Assembly: GCA_900317125.1 (NCBI GenBank)
Contig: ONFR01000001.1
Coordinates: 186,001 to 250,000, forward strand
Direction of reading: 5' to 3'
From: an uncultured Bacteroidales bacterium
Lineage (GTDB): Bacteria > Bacteroidota > Bacteroidia > Bacteroidales > P3
DNA length: 64,000 nucleotides
This document shows, piece by piece, positions 41,175-50,228 of the stretch (positions are counted from its first letter, which is position 1; each line of letters starts with the position of its first letter). The translations under genes and the position numbers were made by a program. Under the pieces are notes generated by a model. That model saw only the letters and a list, made by a program, of their open reading frames with translations. It had not been told where the DNA came from and made no database searches.

Positions 41175-42560
41175 TTACACTTCGGCTTTCACCTGTTCGG
41201 CCAGCTCGTTGGCGCGGGACTCGGTGTGGGCTTCGCTGTAGATGCGGATGATGGGTTCGGTATTGCTCTTGCGCAGGTGTACCCAGCCGTCCTCAAAGTC
41301 GATCTTCACCCCGTCGATGGTGGTTACCTTGCATCCGGGAGTGGCGTTGTATTTGTCGGCCAGCCGTTTCAGCAGGCCGTCAACGTCCATGCCCGCGGTG
41401 AGGTCGATGCGGTTCTTGGAGATGATATAGTCGGGATAGGTCTTGCGAAGCTCGCTCACCTTCATGCCGCGTTTGGCAAGCAGGGTGAGGAACAGGGCCA
41501 CGCCCACCAAGGCGTCGCGGCCATAGTGCAGCTCGGGATAGATGACACCGCCGTTGCCTTCGCCGCCGATGACGGCACCGGTCTTGCGCATCAGGGTGGT
41601 GACGTTCACCTCGCCCACGGCGGCGGCGTTATACTCGCAGCCTGCATACTGGTGTGTCACGTCGCGCAGGGCGCGTGAGGAGGAGAGGTTCGACACTGTG
41701 TTGCCGGGGGTGTGCTGCAGCACATAGTCGGCAACAGAAACCAGCGTGTACTCCTCGCCGAACATCTCGCCCGTCTCGCACACCAATGCCAGCCGGTCCA
41801 CGTCGGGGTCTACCACCACGCCCAGGTCGCACCCGTTCTCGCGCACCACGCGAGAGATGTCGGTCAGGTTGGCCGGTATCGGCTCGGGATTGTGGGCAAA
41901 ATGGCCTGTGGGGTCGCAGTTCAGTTCCACCACCTCTTTCACGCCCAAGGCACGCAGTAACTTGGGTATGGCCAGGCCTCCAGTGGAGTTCACCGCGTCG
42001 ACGGCTACCTTGAAGCCCGCTTTGCGGATGGCTTCAACATCCACCAGTTTCAGTTGCAGCACACGCTCGATATGGTGGTCGATGGTGGCGAGGTCCTCGG
42101 TCACCTGACCTAGGCTGTCCACATCGGCATAGTTCAGTTCTTCGCTCTCGGCCAGACGCAGCACCTCGGCACCCTCGGCGGCGTCGATAAACTCGCCGCG
42201 GGCATTGAGCAGCTTCAGGGCATTCCAGTGCTTGGGGTTGTGCGAGGCAGTGATGATGATGCCGCCGTCGGCATGCTTGTCAATCACTGTCATCTCGGTG
42301 GTGGGTGTGGTGGAGAGGCCAGTCTCTATCACGTCGATGCCCAGCCCCTGCAGGGTGCCCACTACCAGGCGGTCCACCATGGCCCCCGACAGGCGGGCGT
42401 CGCGGCCCACCACCAGGTTGAGGCGTTTGCCGGGATTGCGTTGTTGAAGAAAAGTGCCAAAGGCTGAAGTGAATTTCACCACATCGAGGGGGCTCAGCCC
42501 GTCTCCCGGACGGCCGCCTATCGTGCCGCGGATTCCTGAGATGGATTTTATTAGACTCAT
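41175..42560 (-). CDS. glmM: Phosphoglucosamine mutase
   Basis: GlmM converts glucosamine-6-phosphate to glucosamine-1-phosphate for UDP-GlcNAc. The alpha-D-phosphohexomutase fold is complete: ISGIRGTIGG, the phosphoserine loop IITASHNP with Ser106, the metal site DPDVDRLAL, the sugar site GEGNGG and the C-terminal RKSNTEPIIRIYSEA phosphate site. The N-terminal LIKSISGIRGT form is the Bacteroidota type; a phosphomannomutase/phosphoglucomutase role cannot be excluded from sequence alone. The length of 461 residues is normal. Confidence 0.92.
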   Translation of the reverse strand: MSLIKSISGIRGTIGGRPGDGLSPLDVVKFTSAFGTFLQQRNPGKRLNLVVGRDARLSGAMVDRLVVGTLQGLGIDVIETGLSTTPTTEMTVIDKHADGGIIITASHNPKHWNALKLLNARGEFIDAAEGAEVLRLAESEELNYADVDSLGQVTEDLATIDHHIERVLQLKLVDVEAIRKAGFKVAVDAVNSTGGLAIPKLLRALGVKEVVELNCDPTGHFAHNPEPIPANLTDISRVVRENGCDLGVVVDPDVDRLALVCETGEMFGEEYTLVSVADYVLQHTPGNTVSNLSSSRALRDVTHQYAGCEYNAAAVGEVNVTTLMRKTGAVIGGEGNGGVIYPELHYGRDALVGVALFLTLLAKRGMKVSELRKTYPDYIISKNRIDLTAGMDVDGLLKRLADKYNATPGCKVTTIDGVKIDFEDGWVHLRKSNTEPIIRIYSEAHTESRANELAEQVKAEV

Positions 42561-42662
42561 TGCTACCGTGTATTAATTATTGTTTTTCTATTTGCTATTT
42601 CACGCTATAACGCACAGGGGGGCGGATTATTGCCTGCCCCCTGCGAAAAATGTGCAGGGCGG

Positions 42663-42706
42663 GTGGAGTGACCCCATTGCAATGGTGGTTTGGCGTGTGT
42701 TGAGTG
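42663..42706 (+). repeat. 44-bp direct repeat, left copy
   Basis: The block from GTGGAGTGACCCCATTGCAA to GTGTTGAGTG is identical to 44647-44690. It lies about 210 nt before the T9SS-sorted gene, while the right copy covers the end of that gene. Confidence 0.9.
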
Positions 42707-42746
42707 TTTTTTTTGTAAAATAATCTTGTAGTTAGTAATTTTTTTG

Positions 42747-42754
42747 TATATTTG
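42747..42754 (+). promoter_or_regulatory. -7 box before the short secreted peptide
   Basis: TATATTTG matches TAnnTTTG, 20 nt before the ATG at 42775. Confidence 0.5.
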
Positions 42755-42774
42755 CAAAAAAACTATAGGGTCTT

Positions 42775-42891
42775 ATGAAGAACGTTATTACAGTGATTCT
42801 GATTACAATATGCGTTTTGCTGCTCCCAAAGATGGCAGGAGCGCAGTCGCCTTATGCCCATGTGGAAGCGGATATGGGGGTGGTCAATTAA
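42775..42891 (+). CDS. Short secreted peptide or truncated gene start
   Basis: The 38 codons read as a signal peptide (VITVILITICVLLLPKMAGAQ) followed by only 15 residues (SPYAHVEADMGVVN). It has its own -7 box and lies 27 nt before the T9SS-sorted gene. It is most likely the 5' stub of a longer exported protein interrupted by a deletion, but a small secreted peptide is possible. Confidence 0.45.
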   Translation: MKNVITVILITICVLLLPKMAGAQSPYAHVEADMGVVN

Positions 42892-42918
42892 AAATGATTT
42901 ATTAGCACTGGATAAAAT

Positions 42919-44655
42919 ATGAAAAAGTCTATAGTAATACTGCTTGTTTGTATGGTGGGTGCGGTGCAGGCCCAGCTGCCCATACAACATTGTGGCGACA
43001 CGGGTTTTTTGTATTCGCCGGAGTGTAATCATCCCAATGTTGGCTATACTATATCTTATACATGTAGTTATCCGTTTGGAGGGTTTACAGGGTCTGGGTA
43101 CACCGCGCATCACGACACCATTGTTTATGGAGTGGCAGCACCGCTAACCAATCTCGTAGACTTCCCCTACTTATGGGTGTATTTGCTGAAGGCTAGGTTT
43201 GTGGATACGACAATCCGCTATGGCGCCGACAGTGTTCCGGTACCTGCCCCCCGTTATAGATTCGAGACAGTGCGGAAAGAACTGTACTGTTTTCTCGACC
43301 GGCCACCGGTACCTTATGCACAGATGGAATATGTGTCCCGGGGCGACCCGTCTTCTGCGTTCAGGACACCGATATATGATTTCTATTTCAACGATCCTTG
43401 CGGGGTGGACTCGGGCGAGATATACTATGTGGGTGTCGTCCAGTCGCCGTATAATGTGTACAACCATTGGCTTGACAAGACTCACCCCGACCATTATTCG
43501 CCATGGTCACTGTTTTTTGGTGTTTGTGGAGGAGGTATTACCCGTCCAACTCCGCTAGTATTTGACAGTGTGTGCGGGTTTCATATTGCAGGATTCCCGA
43601 GTTTTACCGATCCCATCGGGAGTAATCCTGGGCCGTATGTGATTACTGCTGGTATTCGAATCGAAATCTATGGATTCCTTCCCATTGTGCGGCCGCCGCA
43701 GGGAGAGGAACTGAACCCGCCGCACGTGGAGCCGATAGCGCCACGGGCGGTGACAGGAGTGCGGCTGGACAGCGTGGCAGGGAGCCGCGCTGTGATAAGG
43801 TGGGACGCCGCACCGGCGAGCGAGTGGGGTCCCACGGGAGTGAATGTGGACATGTATCAGCTGAGCTATGCGGAATACGGGTATGCGTATGCTGCCGGCG
43901 ACACGGTGAACACGCCGGACACGATAGCGGAGATACCGGAGGACTTGGACTCGACGAAGTACTACAAGGCGCGTTGCCGTGCGCGTTGCCACCATCGATG
44001 CGACATCCACGACACGGTGGTGTGGGGTCCGTGGAGCGAGGAGTTCTGTTTCTATACAGGCAGCAGCTATTACGACACGCTGCCGCTGGAGTGCGCCGGG
44101 GTGGAGGGCTTCCACTACGTGGGAGAGCGTGGAGGGATGCCCAGCTTCGGGTGGACGCGTGGAACGGGGCAGAAGGTGTTTGAGATAGAGTATGCGCCTG
44201 AGCGTATGTCGTGGACAAGAGAGGCGACGGACGGGACGAGCTGGACGATGCCGCCGACGGTGCAGCCCTCGACGGAGTACCGTGTGCGGGTACGCGCGAA
44301 GTGCATACACCGGTGCTATGTGCACGACACGGTGATGTGGGGGCCGTGGAGCAGCGTGTTGCGGGTGATGACGCCCGAGACTACAGGGATGGCCGAGGGC
44401 GAAGGGGGTGAGCTGTTCGCCTTGGAGCCGAACCCGGCGAGGGGTAGTGTGACGGTAAGGCCGGAGTTGAGCGCGGAGCGTCTGCCGGCGGTGCTGACGC
44501 TGACGGACATGCAGGGGCGCGAGGTGTTGAGGCGCGAGGTGAGGGATGTCATGTCGCAGCAAGTGGACTTAGGAGGGTTGGTGCCGGGCACATACATGGT
44601 GACGCTGACCTGCCGCGACAGGACGACATGCCGCCGCCGTTTGGTGGTGGAGTGA
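42919..44655 (+). CDS. Exported fibronectin-type protein with T9SS type A sorting domain
   Basis: The 578 residues have a signal peptide (IVILLVCMVGAVQAQ). Residues about 20-260 are unrecognised. Two fibronectin type III-like modules follow (AVTGVRLDSVAGSRAVIRWD; FSWT-like FGWTRGTGQKVFEIEY), each ending in a similar KARCRARCHHRCDIHDTV segment. The last 75 residues are a type IX sorting domain (LEPNPARGSVTV, LTLTDMQGREVLRREV, LVPGTYMVTLTCRD). The protein is probably moved through the T9SS to the surface. The second half uses far more GC-rich codons than the first, suggesting a mosaic origin. Confidence 0.85.
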   Translation: MKKSIVILLVCMVGAVQAQLPIQHCGDTGFLYSPECNHPNVGYTISYTCSYPFGGFTGSGYTAHHDTIVYGVAAPLTNLVDFPYLWVYLLKARFVDTTIRYGADSVPVPAPRYRFETVRKELYCFLDRPPVPYAQMEYVSRGDPSSAFRTPIYDFYFNDPCGVDSGEIYYVGVVQSPYNVYNHWLDKTHPDHYSPWSLFFGVCGGGITRPTPLVFDSVCGFHIAGFPSFTDPIGSNPGPYVITAGIRIEIYGFLPIVRPPQGEELNPPHVEPIAPRAVTGVRLDSVAGSRAVIRWDAAPASEWGPTGVNVDMYQLSYAEYGYAYAAGDTVNTPDTIAEIPEDLDSTKYYKARCRARCHHRCDIHDTVVWGPWSEEFCFYTGSSYYDTLPLECAGVEGFHYVGERGGMPSFGWTRGTGQKVFEIEYAPERMSWTREATDGTSWTMPPTVQPSTEYRVRVRAKCIHRCYVHDTVMWGPWSSVLRVMTPETTGMAEGEGGELFALEPNPARGSVTVRPELSAERLPAVLTLTDMQGREVLRREVRDVMSQQVDLGGLVPGTYMVTLTCRDRTTCRRRLVVE

Positions 44656-44690
44656 CCCCATTGCAATGGTGGTTTGGCGTGTGTTGAGTG
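44647..44690 (+). repeat. 44-bp direct repeat, right copy
   Basis: This is identical to 42663-42706. Here the block includes the last codons and stop of the T9SS-sorted gene; it is followed, as on the left, by a T run and, a few dozen bases on, a TATATTTG box. Confidence 0.9.
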
Positions 44691-44731
44691 CTTTTTTGTG
44701 AAAAAACTTCTGCAGTCTCGGATTTTTTTCG

Positions 44732-44739
44732 TATATTTG
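44732..44739 (+). promoter_or_regulatory. -7 box of the deoxynucleoside kinase gene
   Basis: TATATTTG matches TAnnTTTG. A TCTG 19 nt upstream is a weak -33. The leader contains an inverted repeat at 44766-44796. Confidence 0.5.
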
Positions 44740-44765
44740 CCAATTACAAAATAGAAATACGACTG

Positions 44766-44796
44766 GCCTATCCTTTTGTTTCCCAAACGGATAGGC
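44766..44796 (+). promoter_or_regulatory. Leader hairpin before the deoxynucleoside kinase gene
   Basis: GCCTATCC (44766-44773) and GGATAGGC (44789-44796) form a perfect 8-bp stem with a 15-nt loop, 15 nt before the start codon. Confidence 0.45.
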
Positions 44797-44811
44797 GAAT
44801 ATTGGTGTATT

Positions 44812-45429
44812 ATGCATATCGCTATTGCAGGAAATATCGGCTCTGGGAAGACCGCACTGACTAAGTTGCTGGCCCGTCATTACGGGTACAGGCCTATCTA
44901 TGAGTCGACGGAGACGAATCCGTATATCAACAGTTTTTATGAGGATATGCGGCGCTGGTCTTTCAATATCCAGATTTACTATCTTCATACCCGGACGCGT
45001 CAGTTGCTGGACATCAGGAAGGAGAGCAAGAACATCATCCAGGACCGGACGCTGTATGAGGATGCCTATATCTTCACGCCTAACCTGCACGCCATGGGAC
45101 TGATGAACACGCGCGATTTTGACAATTACCAGCACACGTTCGAGTTGGTGTCGTCGTTTCTTCAGCCGCCAGACTTGTTGATATATCTGAGGGCCGATGT
45201 GCCGACACTGATACGCCATATCCAGGCTCGCGGCCGTGAGTATGAGAACAGCATCCGGCTGGACTACCTCACGGGGCTGAACAAGCGGTATGAGGACTGG
45301 ATGGAGAAATATAACAAGGGGAAGTTTATCATTGTGGACCTCACAAAGCTGGACTTTGTGTCGCGCGATGAGGACTTGGGCGTGGTGTATAACATGATTG
45401 ATGCTGAAATAAACTCGTTGTTCTCGTGA
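44812..45429 (+). CDS. Deoxynucleoside kinase (dNK family)
   Basis: The 205 residues open with the P-loop (IAIAGNIGSGKTALTKLL) and include EDMRRWSFNIQIYYLHTR, the DRTLYEDAYIF catalytic motif and a lid (RGREYENSIRLDYL). It phosphorylates deoxynucleosides; whether adenosine, guanosine or cytidine is preferred cannot be told. ATG at 44812 aligns with family starts. The stop overlaps the GTG of kdsB by 4 nt, so the two are coupled. Confidence 0.92.
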   Translation: MHIAIAGNIGSGKTALTKLLARHYGYRPIYESTETNPYINSFYEDMRRWSFNIQIYYLHTRTRQLLDIRKESKNIIQDRTLYEDAYIFTPNLHAMGLMNTRDFDNYQHTFELVSSFLQPPDLLIYLRADVPTLIRHIQARGREYENSIRLDYLTGLNKRYEDWMEKYNKGKFIIVDLTKLDFVSRDEDLGVVYNMIDAEINSLFS

Positions 45430-46208
45430 AGATACTGACCATCATACCAGCGCGCTATGCGTCGACACGCTTCCCAGGCAAGCCCTTGGCCATGCTGGGC
45501 GGCAAGCCCGTGGTGAGATGGGTGTGGGAGCGGACAACGGCCTTGCCGGGGCTGACGGATGCCGTGGTGGCTACCGACGATGAGCGGATAGCCGAGGCTG
45601 TGGCAGCTTTCGGCGGTCGGGCTATGATGACAAGCGACAGCCACCGCAGTGGCACCGACCGGTGCGGCGAGGTGGTGCGGAGGCTGAAGGCCGAGGGCGC
45701 CACGTATGATGTGGCCATCAATGTGCAGGGCGACGAGCCTTTTGTGCAGCCGTCGCAGTTGCAGGCCCTGGCCGACTGTTTCAACGACGGCGACACTTGC
45801 ATCGCCACACTGAAAACCCGTCTGAGGGACAACGAGGAGCTGATGTCGCCCAATAACGTGAAGGTGGTGTGCGACCGGAATGGGCAGGCGCTGTATTTCA
45901 GCCGCCATCCGCTGCCCTATCAGCGCGGGGTGGAGACGGCTTGCTGGGCCGAGAGGTACCCTTACTATAAGCATGTGGGTATCTATGCTTTCCGCACATC
46001 GACACTGGAGGAACTGGTGAAGCTGCCCCAGTCGCCTCTGGAGGTGAGCGAGTCGTTGGAGCAGCTGCGGTGGATGGAGAACGGTTACCGCATCAGGGTG
46101 GTGGAGACCGACATGGCCAATATCGGCATCGACACGCCTGCCGACCTTGCCGCCGCCGAGAGTTATTTATTAAAGAATAGTATTCAGAATAATAATTATA
46201 GTCTATGA
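45426..46208 (+). CDS. kdsB: 3-deoxy-manno-octulosonate cytidylyltransferase
   Basis: KdsB activates Kdo as CMP-Kdo for lipopolysaccharide. The 260 residues show the N-terminal nucleotide site IIPARYASTRFPGKPLAMLGGKPVV, VATDDERI, SGTDRCGEV and INVQGDEPFV, and the C-terminal HVGIYAFR and ESLEQLRWMENGYRI. The start is GTG within a GTGA overlap with the kinase gene. The 3' end overlaps the next start by 4 nt (ATGA). Confidence 0.95.
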   Translation: MKILTIIPARYASTRFPGKPLAMLGGKPVVRWVWERTTALPGLTDAVVATDDERIAEAVAAFGGRAMMTSDSHRSGTDRCGEVVRRLKAEGATYDVAINVQGDEPFVQPSQLQALADCFNDGDTCIATLKTRLRDNEELMSPNNVKVVCDRNGQALYFSRHPLPYQRGVETACWAERYPYYKHVGIYAFRTSTLEELVKLPQSPLEVSESLEQLRWMENGYRIRVVETDMANIGIDTPADLAAAESYLLKNSIQNNNYSL

Positions 46209-48022
46209 ATATAACTGATCTTATCGTAGAGTTCATCAAACAGGGTAATACTGTAGAGTTTCCGGGCATGGGGACATTGTCGAGCAACAATGTCAGTGCC
46301 CATCACGATGCGGCCACGGGTACTTTTCTTCCGTCCCGCCGCACAGTGAGCATGGTGGAGTCGTTGTCGGGCAACAAGTCCATCGTCAGACATATCGCTG
46401 AGAAGGAATGCGTAACCAACGAGATTGCCGAGCAGATGTGGGCAAACTACATCGCGGCATTGAAGGATAAACTGCAGCGCACGGCGGAAGGGCATGAGTT
46501 CCCCGGATTGGGACACATGCGTTTGGTGGGTAGTAAGGTTAGGTTTGACGCTTTGGAAGGATTGGATTTGGATGCAGGCAAAAAGCATGAGCAACCGTTG
46601 GAGAACGTGTCGACCTATACGCCCAAGGCGGTGGCAGACCCGTTTGCCGCCTTCGACAAGCCTGCTGCTCCCAAGGCTCCTGTGGCCGAGGAGCCAAAGC
46701 CTGCCGCTCCAGCCCCTGTGGAGGAGAAGAAGGAAGAGCCCCAGCCTGTCCAGCCTGTGGCCGCTGCCATTCCAGTGGTGGAGCGTGTAGAACCCCAGAA
46801 ACCAGTGGAGGCTCCCAAGCCTGCCGCCGCTGAACCGGTGAAACCTGCCGCTTCTTTGGAACACCTCTCGGAGGTGAAACGCATGTTGGATGAGATCCCC
46901 TCTTCGCCGAAGGATGCCAAAGAGGCACGCCGTGCCCAAAAGGCCGCCGCGAAGGCAGAGAAGGAGGCACGCAAGGCCGCCGAGGAGGCTGAGAAGGCCA
47001 AGGCCAAGGAACGCGACAGGCTGACCGCCAAGGCCGCCAAGGAGAAGGACTTGTCGCGCAGGGCCGCCGAGGAGGCTGAGAAACGTCGTGCCAAAGAGCA
47101 GGAGAAAGCCGAGCGCAAGGCGCTGAAGGAGGAAAAGCACGAGAAGAAAGAGGGAAAGAAGAAACACACCTGGATATGGATTCTCCTTATCCTGCTGCTG
47201 CTTGCCGCCGCCTGCTATTTCTTTATGCAGAAGTGTAATCCTGCGTCCAAGGGCAAGAGCTGCGCCAGGGAAGTGGAACTGGTGTATCCCGAGCCGTTCG
47301 GTGTGGACGACTATCCGTTGTTGAAATTCCAGGAACAGGACATTATTTATAATGTGGGCCATCTGCACAATTATATGGCCGACTATGTGCATCAGTTCCT
47401 TGCCGCCAATCACTACAACAATGCCTTTGCAGCAGTGATGGCCCAGATTGACGAGTATGCCAACGACCGTCTGCACGAGCTGATGGTGGAGGGCTACAGC
47501 CCGAAACGCCTCTTCCCCCACGACAACTTCTGGCTGAAGAGCCACTATGTTGAATACAAATCGGCTGCTGCCCGCTACTATCGCTACAAGGTGCAGGGAG
47601 AGCTGATGGACTACGATCTGCTTGACGGGATACTGAATGAAGTGGTGGTGACCTACGGATTGAATGCTGACGGATACCGCGGGTACGGTGCCGACGGCGG
47701 TGCCGCCGCAGCCGGACGCAAGGCTGCCGCCAAGCCGGTAAGCGACAAACCGTATGAAGAGGTAGTGCCCGAGGCTCCCACTTTCAAGGAGAGCAAACAG
47801 GGCTTCGACATCGTGGCGGGATTCTTCACCTCGAAGAAGTCTGCCAACAAGTGCGCCAACCAGCTGAAGGCTTTGGGCAGCGACGCCTATATTATCAGCA
47901 AGTCGGGCGGATACTATGTCAGCATGGGCTCTGCCGCCACACGCACTGCCGCCGAGGCAATGGAGAAGCACATCAAGTCGTGGTATAAGAGCGACGTGAA
48001 GATATATAATTTCAACGAATAG
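46205..48022 (+). CDS. HU-CCDC81 and SPOR domain membrane protein
   Basis: The 605 residues contain paired HU-CCDC81-type domains at the N-terminus (ITDLIVEFIKQGNTVEFPGMGTLSS, GHEFPGLGHMRLVG; residues 1-120), a Pro/Ala/Glu-rich stretch, a charged coiled coil rich in Ala/Lys/Glu (about 245-318), one membrane helix (WIWILLILLLLAAACYFF, about 322-339) and a C-terminal SPOR domain (GFDIVAGFFTSKKSANKCANQL to the end, from about 533). The layout places the HU-like part in the cytoplasm and the SPOR domain in the periplasm on septal peptidoglycan. It may link the nucleoid or a cytosolic partner to the division site; this is inference. Confidence 0.87.
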   Translation: MNITDLIVEFIKQGNTVEFPGMGTLSSNNVSAHHDAATGTFLPSRRTVSMVESLSGNKSIVRHIAEKECVTNEIAEQMWANYIAALKDKLQRTAEGHEFPGLGHMRLVGSKVRFDALEGLDLDAGKKHEQPLENVSTYTPKAVADPFAAFDKPAAPKAPVAEEPKPAAPAPVEEKKEEPQPVQPVAAAIPVVERVEPQKPVEAPKPAAAEPVKPAASLEHLSEVKRMLDEIPSSPKDAKEARRAQKAAAKAEKEARKAAEEAEKAKAKERDRLTAKAAKEKDLSRRAAEEAEKRRAKEQEKAERKALKEEKHEKKEGKKKHTWIWILLILLLLAAACYFFMQKCNPASKGKSCAREVELVYPEPFGVDDYPLLKFQEQDIIYNVGHLHNYMADYVHQFLAANHYNNAFAAVMAQIDEYANDRLHELMVEGYSPKRLFPHDNFWLKSHYVEYKSAAARYYRYKVQGELMDYDLLDGILNEVVVTYGLNADGYRGYGADGGAAAAGRKAAAKPVSDKPYEEVVPEAPTFKESKQGFDIVAGFFTSKKSANKCANQLKALGSDAYIISKSGGYYVSMGSAATRTAAEAMEKHIKSWYKSDVKIYNFNE

Positions 48023-48049
48023 TACCGCCTTCCTGAGCCAAGCATACCT

Positions 48050-48736
48050 ATGGGTCATCACAAGTTAGAGCGATTCGCCGAGAACCTGACGTTTCCCAAT
48101 CTGTTTCAGGTGTCGTATGAGATGCTGAAGGAGAAGGGGTTCGAGCTTCAGGGCAAGTGGTGCGAGTATTTCGGCAACGACAACCCAATCACGCTGGAAC
48201 TGGGGTGCGGCAAGGGCGACTATACCATCAGTCTGGCACGCATCCACCCCGACCGCAACTACATCGGGGTGGACATCAAAGGCGCACGGTTGTGGCGTGG
48301 CGCCAAGACTGGCTACGAGGAGAAGATGGCCAATGTGGCCTTCGTCCGTACCCGCATCGAGATGATAGAGCGTTTCTTTGCCCCCAACGAGGTGTCGGAG
48401 ATATGGATTACCTTCCCCGACCCGCAGCCTAAAAAGGAGATGAAACGGCTCACCTGCGAGCGCTTTCTGGGCTATTACCGTAAATTCCTCATGCCGGGGT
48501 CGCCTATCCATCTGAAAACAGACTCGTTTGAACTGCACCAGTACACGCTTGACGAAGTGATTGCTCCGGCGGGATACCGGGTGGAGTATGCCACAAGCGA
48601 CCTATATGCCACTCCCGCCGACGTACATCCCGAGATAGCGTGCCTGCGCGAGGCACAGATGACGCAGACGTTCTATGAACGGATGTTCCTGGCCGAAGGC
48701 AAGCCTATCACCTATCTCAAGTTCTATATTAATTAG
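48050..48736 (+). CDS. trmB: tRNA (guanine46-N7)-methyltransferase
   Basis: The 228 residues contain the SAM site LELGCGKGDYTISLARIHP, NYIGVDIKGARLWRGAK and the catalytic region EIWITFPDPQPKK with HLKTDSFEL. It methylates G46 in the tRNA variable loop. First gene of a same-strand run with yebC, rsmI and mgtC. Confidence 0.95.
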   Translation: MGHHKLERFAENLTFPNLFQVSYEMLKEKGFELQGKWCEYFGNDNPITLELGCGKGDYTISLARIHPDRNYIGVDIKGARLWRGAKTGYEEKMANVAFVRTRIEMIERFFAPNEVSEIWITFPDPQPKKEMKRLTCERFLGYYRKFLMPGSPIHLKTDSFELHQYTLDEVIAPAGYRVEYATSDLYATPADVHPEIACLREAQMTQTFYERMFLAEGKPITYLKFYIN

Positions 48737-48772
48737 GAATATCATAATATTAATAATATAAATTCTATCATT

Positions 48773-49513
48773 ATGTCAGGACATAACAAATGGTCAAAGA
48801 TTAAGAGAGCCAAAGGCGCAGCCGATGCCAAGCGCTCCAAACAGTATTCGAAAATTCTGAAAGAGGTAGCCGTAGCCGTCCGCGAGAGCGGTCCTGATCC
48901 CGACAGCAATCCCCGCCTCCGTCTGTTGGTTCAGAATGCCCGTGGCTGCAATATGCCCAAGGACACCTTGATGCGTGCCATCAACAAGGCCAGCGACAAG
49001 GATGCCGCCGTGCTTCAGGAGATCACTTTCGAGTGCCATGCCAACCACGGCATTGCCCTGTTTATCGAGTGTCTGTCGGACAACAACATGCGTACTGTGG
49101 CGAATATCCGCAGCATCATGAACAAGAACGGCGGTACCATGGAGACCAACGGCAGCTTGAGCTTCCTGTTCACCCGCAAGGGCGTCTTTGTCATCCCCCG
49201 CAAACCGGACATGAACATCGACGAGCTGGAGATGACCCTCATCGACGGCGGCCTTGAAGAGATGGAGGTTGACGACGACTACATCACCCTCTACACCGCC
49301 TACGAGGATTTCGGCAACATGGTCAAGATGCTCGAGGAACTGAACATTGAGTGCGAGAGCGCCGAGTTGCAGCGTATCCCCAACACCACCCGCACTATCG
49401 ACGAGGACTCGATGCGCAAGGTGTTGAAGGTTATCAATATGCTTGAGGAAGACGACGATGTTACCAATGTCTTCCACGACATGGAGATTCCCGACGATTT
49501 CGAAGAGGAATAA
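48773..49513 (+). CDS. yebC: YebC/PmpR family protein
   Basis: The 246 residues carry the family opening MSGHNKWSKIKRAKGAADAK, the ARGCNMPKDTLMRAI helix and the GGTMETNGSLSFLFTRKGV core. YebC proteins act as transcription regulators or, as shown for some members, as translation factors that help ribosomes at proline-rich stretches. The stop overlaps the rsmI ATG by one base (TAATG). Confidence 0.95.
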   Translation: MSGHNKWSKIKRAKGAADAKRSKQYSKILKEVAVAVRESGPDPDSNPRLRLLVQNARGCNMPKDTLMRAINKASDKDAAVLQEITFECHANHGIALFIECLSDNNMRTVANIRSIMNKNGGTMETNGSLSFLFTRKGVFVIPRKPDMNIDELEMTLIDGGLEEMEVDDDYITLYTAYEDFGNMVKMLEELNIECESAELQRIPNTTRTIDEDSMRKVLKVINMLEEDDDVTNVFHDMEIPDDFEEE

Positions 49514-50217
49514 TGAAGTTATATTTAGTCCCCACTCCGGTAGGCAACCTCGGCGACATGACTTTCCGTGCCGTCGAGGTGCTGAAGGGGGCAGACCTCA
49601 TCCTGGCGGAGGATACCCGCACCTCGCGGGTGGTGATGCAGCATTACGGCATAACCACACCCCTGCAGCCTTACCATATCTTTAACGAGCACCAGACACT
49701 CCATCGGGTGGTCGAACGTCTGCTCAGCGGGCAGGTCATCGCTCTGGTGACCGATGCCGGCACACCGGGCATCAGCGACCCGGGGTTCCTGCTGGTGCGT
49801 GAGGCTGTAAAGAACGGCATCCCCGTCGAGACCCTTCCCGGGGCCACGGCCTTTGTGCCTGCGCTTGTAGACAGCGGCCTGCCCTGCGACAGGTTTGTCT
49901 TCCTTGGGTTCCTGCCACACAAGAAAGGACGCCAGACAGCCATCAGGCAGCTGGCATCCGAAACACGTACCATGGTCATCTACGAGTCTCCCTACCGGCT
50001 GGTAAAGCTGTTGGAGGAGCTGATGCAGGTGTTAGGTGAGGGACGGCAGGTGAGCGTGTCGCGCGAAATCAGCAAACTCCATGCCGAGACTGTACGTGGT
50101 ACGGTGAAGGAGGTATACGACCATTTTGCGGCCAAAGAGGTAAAGGGAGAAATAGTGGTGATAGTGTCGGCAGAGGACGATGCTTCACAACAGGAAAATA
50201 CCGAAACAGAACAATAA
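49513..50217 (+). CDS. rsmI: 16S rRNA (cytidine1402-2'-O)-methyltransferase
   Basis: The 234 residues match the RsmI tetrapyrrole-methylase-like fold: LVPTPVGNLGDMTFRAVEVL, ILAEDTRTS, ALVTDAGTPGISDPGFLLV, PGATAFVPALVDSGLP and FLGFLPHKKGRQ. It methylates the ribose of C1402. Coupled to yebC by overlap. Confidence 0.95.
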   Translation: MKLYLVPTPVGNLGDMTFRAVEVLKGADLILAEDTRTSRVVMQHYGITTPLQPYHIFNEHQTLHRVVERLLSGQVIALVTDAGTPGISDPGFLLVREAVKNGIPVETLPGATAFVPALVDSGLPCDRFVFLGFLPHKKGRQTAIRQLASETRTMVIYESPYRLVKLLEELMQVLGEGRQVSVSREISKLHAETVRGTVKEVYDHFAAKEVKGEIVVIVSAEDDASQQENTETEQ

Positions 50218-50228
50218 ACCGAGATATT

